Source of the DNA: Methylobacterium nonmethylotrophicum | Lineage (GTDB): Bacteria; Pseudomonadota; Alphaproteobacteria; Rhizobiales; Beijerinckiaceae | Direction of reading: 5' to 3' | Assembly (NCBI RefSeq): GCF_004745635.1 | Contig: NZ_SRLB01000029.1 | Coordinates: forward strand, 1 to 64,000 | DNA length: 64,000 bases | Part shown: positions 57,978 to 64,000 of the stretch, piece after piece | Layout: the number at the start of each line of letters is the position of its first letter | Position numbering within the stretch: position 1 is the stretch's first letter | Notes under the pieces: generated by a model | What the model was told of the DNA's origin: nothing | The model's input: only the letters and a program-made list of their open reading frames with translations | Database searches by the model: none | Made by a program: the position numbers and the translations under genes

Positions 57978-58691
57978 ATGAGTACCTTCCCCTTATCCCC
58001 CTGGTGGCAAACAGGCGACGCGCCGCGCGAGCCGGTCGCCGTTTCGGATGCCGCCATCACGGTGATGCAGTCGCATCTCGGCCGGCAGCTGCGGGAATAC
58101 TATCCCGAGGTTCTCGCCCTCGATGCCGAGTCGCGGCTCGGCCGCGTCCTCGCCCGCCTCACCCGGGCCCTCGCGGCGGCCGAGGCCGGGCGCGAGGTGA
58201 CGAGGGCGTTCAAGGACGAGCTGATCGGTGCGGTGCCGCGGCTGCGCCGCTACGCCCAGTCCCTCACCCGCCACGGCGCCGACGCGGACGACCTCGTGCA
58301 GCACACCCTGCTCAAGGCCTGGGAGCACCGGCGCCAGTTCACGCCCGGCACCAGCCTCTCGGCCTGGCTGTTCGCGATCCTGCGCAACGGCTTCTTCAAT
58401 GGCCGCCGCAGGACCGGCCGCGAGGTCCCGGATCCGGACGGCGCCCACGCGGCCGCGCTGACGAGCGCGGCCGAGCAGGAGCACCGGGCCGATCTGCACG
58501 ACCTGCAGCGCGCGCTCGACCGGCTCGACCCGGCGCAGCGCGAGGCGCTGCTGCTCGTCGCGGTCGAGGGCCTGTCCTACGAGGCCGCCGCCGACATCAT
58601 CGGCTGCCCCTCCGGCACCGTGAAGAGCCGCGTCAGCCGGGCCCGCGACCGGCTCGCCCAGGAACTGGACCACGCGCCCGAGGGAGCCTGA
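57978..58691 (+). CDS. ECF sigma factor with NepR-like N-terminal extension
   Basis: A 237-residue protein. Sigma region 2 (about 80-150: RYAQSLTRHGADADDLVQHT, KAWEHRRQF, SAWLFAILRNGFFNG) and region 4 (about 170-225: LDPAQREALLLVAVEGLSYE, GCPSGTVKSRVSRARDRL) place it with the EcfG-like (ECF15) sigma factors. Residues ~26-66 (SHLGRQLREYYPEVLALDAE, SRLGRVLARLTRAL) align by eye with the NepR anti-sigma core (LR..Y......PdRF..LL..L). So sigma and anti-sigma-like parts may be fused. The phyR and nepR genes are not adjacent. ATG 57978. Confidence 0.85.
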   Translation: MSTFPLSPWWQTGDAPREPVAVSDAAITVMQSHLGRQLREYYPEVLALDAESRLGRVLARLTRALAAAEAGREVTRAFKDELIGAVPRLRRYAQSLTRHGADADDLVQHTLLKAWEHRRQFTPGTSLSAWLFAILRNGFFNGRRRTGREVPDPDGAHAAALTSAAEQEHRADLHDLQRALDRLDPAQREALLLVAVEGLSYEAAADIIGCPSGTVKSRVSRARDRLAQELDHAPEGA

Positions 58692-58779
58692 CGCGAGGCA
58701 CCCCGTGCATCCCATCCGCCCGCGAGGGCGCTCCCCATCGTTCCGGCGCTATCCCCCGAGGCGTGCGGAACGGTCGCGC

Positions 58780-58818
58780 GGACCGGGCACGGCATCTTCC
58801 CCTGTCCGTGCCCGGTCC
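58780..58818 (+). terminator. strong hairpin after the ECF sigma gene
   Basis: GGACCGGGCACGG (58780-58792) pairs perfectly with CCGTGCCCGGTCC (58806-58818) around a 13-base loop, 88 bases after the sigma gene. No T tract. Confidence 0.5.
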
Positions 58819-58887
58819 CGTCGCGCGATGGGCGAGATGGCCCGGAAGGCCGCCGCGGCCTTCCACCGACCCAGATCAGAGGAGACC

Positions 58888-59274
58888 ATGACACCCTCCC
58901 GCTGCCCGGTCCGAATGCCGATCCTCTCGACGGCCCTGTGCCTCGCCCTGGCGGGCCCGGCCCTCGCCGCCCCGGCGGCGAGCCGCTTCGACGGATCCTG
59001 GTCGGTCGTCGCGACCGCCGAGACCGGGACCTGCACCGGACCCTACCGCTACCCGATCGTCATCCGGGACGGCCTCGTCGACGATGCCGGCGGCAACGAC
59101 GTGGACGCGTCGGGCCGGGCCGCCGCCGACGGGCGCATCACCGGCACGATCCGCAGCGGCCTCGCCAGCGTCTCGGTCACCGGCCGCCTGCGCGGGTCCG
59201 CCGGCAGCGGGCGCTGGAGCCTCGCCGGGATCTCGCCCTGCGCCGGGCGCTGGACCGCCCGCCGCAACGGTTGA
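58888..59274 (+). CDS. small secreted protein of unknown function
   Basis: A 128-residue exported protein. The signal peptide (MPILSTALCLALAGPALAAPA) is followed by a beta-rich domain (FDGSWSVVATAETGTCTGPYRYP, GRITGTIRSGLASVSVTGRL, WSLAGISPCAGRW) with two Cys, probably a disulfide. The FDGSW...GTC...PY pattern is seen in small alphaproteobacterial periplasmic proteins. GAGGAG 3-8 bases upstream of the ATG is very strong. Function unknown. Confidence 0.75.
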   Translation: MTPSRCPVRMPILSTALCLALAGPALAAPAASRFDGSWSVVATAETGTCTGPYRYPIVIRDGLVDDAGGNDVDASGRAAADGRITGTIRSGLASVSVTGRLRGSAGSGRWSLAGISPCAGRWTARRNG

Positions 59275-59422
59275 GCGGCGGCCTCGATCGCCGGCCGCGC
59301 CGACCGCGGGGTCTGAGCACCGGCGGGCGACCGGGCCCGCCATCGACGCGTCCACGACGCGGCAGTAATCAGGGCTCCCGGGCCTCAAACCCGGCATCCG
59401 AGTTCCAGCCCGAGCGACGGCC

Positions 59423-60934
59423 ATGAGCGCAGACCCGCAACGCGACCCCGTGCCTCTCCGCCGCGCGACGCTGGCGAGCCTCGCGCCGGGCATGCGCCGG
59501 CCCGCCTACGACGTGACGCGGGTGCGCGCGGGCATCGTCCATCTCGGGCTCGGCGGGTTCCACCGGGCGCACATGGCCCGCTACACCCACGACCTGATGG
59601 CGCGCGACCCCGACGCCCTCGCCTGGGGCATCCTCGGCGTCGGGCTGATGCCGGGCGACCGGCGGATGATCGACGCGCTGGCGCCGCAGGACGCGCTCTA
59701 CACCCTGGTCGAGCGCGAGGGCGCGGACGAGACCGTCACGGTGATCGGGTCGCTCGCCGGCGTCGCCTTCGCGGGCGAGACGACGGCCGCATTGCTCGAC
59801 GCGATCGACGACCCGGCGATCCGCGTCGTCAGCCTGACGGTGACCGAGAACGGCTACTGCCTCGACCCGGCGACGAAGCGGCTGAACCCCGACCACCCCC
59901 TGATCCGGGCCGACCTCGCCGAGCCGGAACGGCCGAAGAGCGCGGTCGGCGTCATCGTCGAGGCCCTGCGGCGGCGGCGCGCCGCCGGCGCGGCGCCCTT
60001 CACCCCGCTCACCTGCGACAACATCCAGCACAACGGCGACGTCCTGCGCGACGCGGTGGTGAGCCTCGCGCGCCTGCGCGACGCGGTGCAGGATTCCGGC
60101 CTCGCCGACTGGATCGCCGCCGCGGTCGCCTTCCCGTCGACCATGGTCGACCGCATCACGCCGGTGACCGCGGCGGCGGATGTCGAGGCGCTGTCCCGCC
60201 GCCACGGCCTCTCCGACGCCTGGCCGGTCTTCAGCGAGACCTTCACCCAGTGGGTGATCGAGGACCGCTTCCCCGCCGGCCGCCCGGCCTGGGAGCGGGT
60301 CGGCGCCCAGTTCGTCGCGGATGTCGCGCCTTACGAGTTCATGAAGCTCCGGCTCCTCAACGGCAGCCACCTCGCGGTCTCGGGGCTGGGGCGCCTCGCC
60401 GGCTACGTGACCATCGACGAAGCGATGGCCGATCCGCGCATCGCCGCCGTGATGACGGCGCTCATGGACCGGGAGACCGGCCCGACGGTGCCGCCGGTGC
60501 CGGGCATCGACCTTGAGGATTACAAGCGCACCCTCGTCGCGCGCTTCGCCAACCCGGCGATCCGCGACACGGTGGAGCGGGTCAACACCGACGCCCCCCT
60601 CAACGTGCTGGTCGATCCGATCCGCGGCCGGCTGCAGCAGGGCGGCAGCGTGGAGTTCCTGGCGCTGGCGCTCGCCGCCTGGCTGCGCCGGGTGCGGGGC
60701 GAGGACGAGAGCGGCGGCGCGATCGAGGTGCGCCACCCGATGGCGGCGCTCCTGCGCGAGAGAGCGGTTCAAGGCGGCCCCGACCCGCGCCCGCTTCTCG
60801 GCCTCCGCCCGCTCTTCGGCGAACTCGGCGACGATCCGCGCCTCGTGGAGCCCGTCGCGCACTGGCTCGGGATGCTCTACGGGCGGGGCATCCAGGCGAC
60901 CCTCGACGAGGCGGCGCGGCGGGCGGCTCTCTAG
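59423..60934 (+). CDS. mtlK: mannitol dehydrogenase family polyol dehydrogenase
   Basis: A 503-residue long-chain polyol dehydrogenase (mannitol 2-dehydrogenase/fructuronate reductase family). IVHLGLGGFHRAHMARY is the NAD-binding start, TCDNIQHNGDVLRDAVV the central motif, and KLRLLNGSHLAVSGLGRLAGY carries the catalytic Lys-Asn-His set. It oxidises mannitol or a related polyol to a ketose. The polyol ABC genes follow, as in Rhodobacter smo/mtlK. Other substrates (arabinitol, sorbitol) are possible. Confidence 0.93.
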   Translation: MSADPQRDPVPLRRATLASLAPGMRRPAYDVTRVRAGIVHLGLGGFHRAHMARYTHDLMARDPDALAWGILGVGLMPGDRRMIDALAPQDALYTLVEREGADETVTVIGSLAGVAFAGETTAALLDAIDDPAIRVVSLTVTENGYCLDPATKRLNPDHPLIRADLAEPERPKSAVGVIVEALRRRRAAGAAPFTPLTCDNIQHNGDVLRDAVVSLARLRDAVQDSGLADWIAAAVAFPSTMVDRITPVTAAADVEALSRRHGLSDAWPVFSETFTQWVIEDRFPAGRPAWERVGAQFVADVAPYEFMKLRLLNGSHLAVSGLGRLAGYVTIDEAMADPRIAAVMTALMDRETGPTVPPVPGIDLEDYKRTLVARFANPAIRDTVERVNTDAPLNVLVDPIRGRLQQGGSVEFLALALAAWLRRVRGEDESGGAIEVRHPMAALLRERAVQGGPDPRPLLGLRPLFGELGDDPRLVEPVAHWLGMLYGRGIQATLDEAARRAAL

Positions 60935-60967
60935 CACCGACGTTTCAAGAGGCAGCACGCCCGCTTC

Positions 60968-60997
60968 TCCCGTGTTGGGGAGGGGACCCCGCGCCAG
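60968..60997. repeat. diverged CCCTCTCCC-type repeat
   Basis: CTTCTCCCGTGTTGGGGAGGGG, about 30 bases after mtlK, resembles the repeat units at 62525-62548 (CTCTCCCGTGTGGGAGAGG). The rest of the 60935-61163 gap holds no other recognised element. Confidence 0.45.
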
Positions 60998-61163
60998 ACT
61001 TCCGGATGACGTTAGGTCATCTACGGGACAGCCCCTGGAGCGTCCTGCCGCGGCGGCACCGCCACGCCCCCTTCCCCGCTTGACGCCGTCCCATGGGACC
61101 CGCACCAATTGCACCCAAAGCCGCCCCCCGACCGGGGAGAACGGCGCCACGGGAGGACACGAC

Positions 61164-62474
61164 GTGAGACGGATGCAACCCCTGCTGGTCGCAGCGGCCC
61201 TGCTCGCCGGAACCCCGGCCCTCGCGGATGCGACCCTGACCATCGCCACCGTGAACAACGGCGACATGGTGGTGATGCAGAAGCTCTCCTCGGCCTTCGA
61301 GAAGGCGCATCCCGACATCAAGCTGCGCTGGGTGGTCCTCGAGGAGAACGTGCTGCGCCAGCGCGTCACCACCGACATCGCCACCAAGGCCGGCCAGTTC
61401 GACATCCTGACCATCGGCAACTACGAGGTGCCGATCTGGGCGCGCCAGAACTGGCTCGAGCCGATGGACGGCCTGCCGGCCGATTACGACGCGAACGACA
61501 TCCTCAAGACCGTCCGCGACGGCGTGAGCCGGGACGGCAAGCTCTACGCGCTGCCCTTCTACGGCGAGAGCGCGATGACCTATTATCGCAAGGACCTGTT
61601 CGAGAAGGCCGGGCTGACCATGCCCGAGGCGCCGACCTACGAGGAGATCAAGGGCTTCGCCGCCAAGCTCACCGACAAGTCCAGCCAGACCTACGGCCTC
61701 TGCCTGCGCGGCAAGCCGGGCTGGGGCGAGAACATGGCCTACGTCACGACGCTGGTCGACACCTTCGGCGGCCAGTGGTTCGGCGACGGCTGGAAGACCA
61801 CGATCGACACGCCGGAGTGGAAGAACGCCCTGACCTTCTACACCGACGTGCTGAAGAACTACGGCCCACCGGGCGCGACCTCGAACGGCTTCAACGAGAA
61901 CCTGGCCTTGTTCGCCAGCGGCCGCTGCGCGATGTGGATCGACTCGACCGTCGCGGCCGGCCTGCTCTACGACCCGAAGCAGTCGCAGGTCGCCGACAAG
62001 GTCGCTTTCGCGCCGATGCCGACCGGCACCTTCAAGGGCGGGCCGACTTGGCTGTGGAGCTGGAACCTCGGCATCCCGGCCTCCTCCAAGCAGAAGGACG
62101 CCGCCAAGGCCTTCGTCGCCTGGGCGACCAGCAAGGCCTATATCGAGATGGTGGCGCGCGAGAACGGCTGGGTCGCGGTGCCGCCGGGCACCCGCGAATC
62201 GACCTACAAGAGCGCCGACTACCAGAAGGCCGCGCCCTTCGCGGGCTTCGTCCTGAAGGCGATCGACAGCGCGAACCCGAGCGGCCAGACCAGGAACCCG
62301 CGGCCCTATACGGGCGCGCAATTCGTGGCGATCCCCGAATTTCAGGGCATCGGCACCCAGGTCGGCCAGACCGTCGCGGCGACGCTCACCGGCCAGCAGA
62401 CGATCGACGCGGCGCTCAAGGCCGCTCAGTCGGCGACCGAGAGGACGATGCGACAGGCGGGCTATCCGAAATAG
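61164..62474 (+). CDS. smoE: polyol ABC transporter substrate-binding protein
   Basis: A 436-residue periplasmic binding protein of the extracellular solute-binding family 1. The signal peptide (QPLLVAAALLAGTPALA) is followed by TLTIATVNNGDMVVMQKLSS, PFYGESAMTYYRKDLFEKAG, and MWIDSTVAAGLLYD. It resembles SmoE of the sorbitol/mannitol system and binds polyols. GTG 61164 is chosen, GGAGG lying 7 bases upstream; ATG 61173 would be too far from that site. Permease genes follow after a repeat-filled gap. Confidence 0.9.
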   Translation: MRRMQPLLVAAALLAGTPALADATLTIATVNNGDMVVMQKLSSAFEKAHPDIKLRWVVLEENVLRQRVTTDIATKAGQFDILTIGNYEVPIWARQNWLEPMDGLPADYDANDILKTVRDGVSRDGKLYALPFYGESAMTYYRKDLFEKAGLTMPEAPTYEEIKGFAAKLTDKSSQTYGLCLRGKPGWGENMAYVTTLVDTFGGQWFGDGWKTTIDTPEWKNALTFYTDVLKNYGPPGATSNGFNENLALFASGRCAMWIDSTVAAGLLYDPKQSQVADKVAFAPMPTGTFKGGPTWLWSWNLGIPASSKQKDAAKAFVAWATSKAYIEMVARENGWVAVPPGTRESTYKSADYQKAAPFAGFVLKAIDSANPSGQTRNPRPYTGAQFVAIPEFQGIGTQVGQTVAATLTGQQTIDAALKAAQSATERTMRQAGYPK

Positions 62475-62524
62475 GACAGAGCCGGCGGGCTGCGGGGGCT
62501 GACTCTCGACGAGGATGGCGCTCC

Positions 62525-62700
62525 CCCCTCTCCCGTGTGGGAGAGGGGCCGGGGGTGAGGGTGGCGCGCTTCAGTGTGAAGCGCTGAGCGTGGTGCTGGC
62601 AGCTCGACCTCCAGTGCTCGATCCTGAACCGTCTCCACCCTCACCCCTACCCCTCTCCCACACCTTGCAGCGATACCGGGCAAGCCCGGCATCGCCTGGA
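62525..62700. repeat. two facing copies of a CCCTCTCCC/GGGTGAGGGTGG repeat
   Basis: CCCCTCTCCC-GTGT-GGGAGAGGGG (62525-62548) leads into CCGGGGGTGAGGGTGG. An inverted copy reads CCACCCTCACCCC then CCCCTCTCCCACACC near 62634-62664, and a last half GGAGAGGGGATCC ends near 62710. The 334-base gap 62475-62808 consists mostly of this structure and separates the binding protein from the permeases. Confidence 0.7.
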
Positions 62701-62808
62701 GAGGGGATCCGGTGCCATTCTGATTCAGGCCGTTAGCTCAACCGGCCGCGACAATACCAGGGCCGCCAGCGGCCCCGACCCGAGACCCGCGCGACGAGGC
62801 GACGCCGG

Positions 62809-63699
62809 ATGTCCACTCCCTCCACGGCCCCCGCGAAGGGCCGCCGCTTCAACGGCCTGCCGCTGATCGGCCCCTCGGTCACGGTCCTGCTGATCTGGAT
62901 GATCGTGCCGCTGGTGATGACCGTGTGGTTCTCGCTCCAGCGCTACAACCTGCTCGATCCGACGGTCACGGGCTTCGCCGGGATCGACAATTACGAGTTC
63001 CTGGTCACCGACCCGGATTTCTGGGCCTCGCTCGCCAACACCCTGATCCTGGTCGGCTCGGTGCTCGCCATCACGGTGGTGGGCGGCACGTTGCTGGCCG
63101 TGCTGTTCGACCAGCCCTTCCCGGGCCGCGACGTCGCCCGGCTGTTCGCGATCGCGCCGTTCTTCGTCATGCCGACGGTGGCGGCGCTGATCTGGAAGAA
63201 CCTGATGATGCACCCGATCTACGGCGTCTTCGGCGCCGCGGCGCGGGCGCTCGGCCTTCCCGCCGTCGACTGGTTCGCCGACCATCCCCTGCTCTCGGTG
63301 ATCCTGATCGTCTCCTGGGAGTGGCTGCCCTTCGCGCTCTTGATCCTGCTCACCGCCGTCCAATCCCTCGACCGCGAGCAGCTCGAGGCCGCCCGCATGG
63401 ACGGGGCGGGCGCGGTGGCGCAATTCGTCTACATCGTGCTGCCGCACCTCTCCCGGGCGATCAGCGTCGTGGTGATGATCGAGACGATCTTCCTGCTCAC
63501 CGTCTTCGCCGAGATCTACGTCACCACCGCCGGCGGGCCCGGCAACGCCACCACCAACCTCGCCTTCCTGATCTACGCCCGGGCGCTCCTGCAATACGAC
63601 GTCGGCGGCGCCTCGGCCGGCGGCGTGGTGGCGATCGTGCTCGCCAACATCGTGGCGTTCTTCCTCGTGCGCACCATCGCGCGCCGGCTGGAGGTGTGA
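62809..63699 (+). CDS. smoF: polyol ABC transporter permease (MalF-like)
   Basis: A 296-residue inner-membrane permease with six predicted helices. The EAA loop reads EQLEAARMDGAGAVAQFVYIVLPHL (about residues 188-212), the docking site for the ATPase. The N-terminal cytosolic stretch is followed by TVLLIWMIVPLVMTVWFSLQ. Works with the next permease and the binding protein at 61164. ATG 62809. The next gene starts 1 base after its stop. Confidence 0.92.
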   Translation: MSTPSTAPAKGRRFNGLPLIGPSVTVLLIWMIVPLVMTVWFSLQRYNLLDPTVTGFAGIDNYEFLVTDPDFWASLANTLILVGSVLAITVVGGTLLAVLFDQPFPGRDVARLFAIAPFFVMPTVAALIWKNLMMHPIYGVFGAAARALGLPAVDWFADHPLLSVILIVSWEWLPFALLILLTAVQSLDREQLEAARMDGAGAVAQFVYIVLPHLSRAISVVVMIETIFLLTVFAEIYVTTAGGPGNATTNLAFLIYARALLQYDVGGASAGGVVAIVLANIVAFFLVRTIARRLEV

Positions 63700-63700
63700 C

Positions 63701-64000
63701 GTGGTCAAGCAGAGCCTGTCCAGGCGCATCGGCATCGCGGTGCTCGGCTGGGGAGCGGCCTTCGTGCTGTTCTTCCCGCTCCTGTGGATGCTGCTCACCA
63801 GCCTCAAGAGCGAGCCCGAGGCGGTGACGCCCAGCATCGCCTTCACGCCGACGCTGCAGGCTTACGGCGACGTGCTGGCGCGAGCCGACTACCTCGCCTT
63901 CGCGCTCAACTCGGTGATCATCGCGATCGGCGGCACGGTGCTGGCGCTCGCTCTCGCGATTCCCGCCGCCTACGTCATGGCCTTCCACCCGACGAAGCGG
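63701..64000 (+). CDS. smoG: polyol ABC transporter permease (MalG-like), cut by the window end
   Basis: The first 100 codons of the second permease: GTG start, VVKQSLSRRIGIAVLGWGAA, FFPLLWMLLTSLKSEPEAVT and AFALNSVIIAIGGTVLALAL are typical of the MalG/SmoG branch. The EAA loop and C-terminus lie beyond 64000. An ATPase gene (smoK-like) is expected further on. Confidence 0.88.
   Translation, partial: MVKQSLSRRIGIAVLGWGAAFVLFFPLLWMLLTSLKSEPEAVTPSIAFTPTLQAYGDVLARADYLAFALNSVIIAIGGTVLALALAIPAAYVMAFHPTKR

Noticed and set aside
58767..58790. GGAAC before the secreted protein at 58888
   Set aside because: No GTT at 16 or 17 bases, so not an EcfG promoter.
1..64000. CRISPR array or complete insertion sequence
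   Set aside because: No regularly spaced direct repeats and no transposase gene were seen; the repeats found are short palindromes.

Overview
The window reads as one piece of the chromosome of a high-GC alphaproteobacterium, most likely Methylobacterium or a close relative. The evidence is the extreme GC content and GC3, the alphaproteobacterial 5S rRNA, cobS/cobT, CarD, an RpoH2-type sigma factor, a Suv3-like helicase, an acpXL-lpxXL lipid A cluster and GGAAC-N16/17-(C)GTT promoters of the EcfG type. About 75 genes are densely packed on both strands, often with 4-base stop/start overlaps. No CRISPR array, complete insertion sequence, prophage or tRNA was seen. This assignment was made by reading motifs; no database search was run.

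Layout. 1-420: tail of an rRNA operon (end of 23S, then 5S, then terminator). 421-8636: hybrid histidine kinase, YifB-type AAA ATPase, rpsT, a small secreted protein, queC, a thiolase, an MFS transporter and bolA. 8770-13072: J-domain protein, cobS, a 49-codon gene, cobT and rpmB. 13387-21276: DUF3108 protein, Suv3-like helicase, S4 RNA-binding protein, fdxA, carD and rpoH. 21458-25904: phosphopantetheinyl transferase, LysR regulator, argJ, SIMPL protein and mutT. 25918-26209: repeats. 26267-39577: housekeeping and metabolic genes (DUF427/methyltransferase pair, lytic transglycosylase, PPi-type phosphofructokinase, fabI, J-domain protein, pdxH, an SDR/Nudix/TIGR02301 group, SplB-like radical SAM protein, M29 peptidase).

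39604-47045: DUF1223 protein and then, on the minus strand, the very-long-chain fatty acid/lipid A cluster acpXL-fabZXL-fabF2XL-fabF1XL-fabG-SH3-adh2XL-lpxXL. AcpXL carries the growing chain, the fab and adh products elongate and reduce it, and LpxXL transfers it to lipid A. The second ketosynthase lacks the catalytic Cys. 47246-53596: AI-2E family permease, RidA protein, receiver protein, dienelactone hydrolase, two divergent uncharacterised genes each preceded by a perfect alphaproteobacterial SOS box, and mtnA.

53691-58691 looks like a stress-response island. It has five small CsbD/ElaB-like or membrane proteins, a larger membrane protein, a PAS-LuxR regulator behind a consensus EcfG promoter, and an ECF sigma factor whose N-terminus resembles the anti-sigma factor NepR. 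Two more EcfG-type promoters lie before rpoH and before the small secreted protein at 4857. 58888-64000: a secreted protein and a polyol (sorbitol/mannitol) dehydrogenase plus ABC transporter operon that runs off the window end. Palindromic interspersed repeats occur at 25918-26134, 26170, 38170, 42681, 48435, 60968 and 62525-62700.
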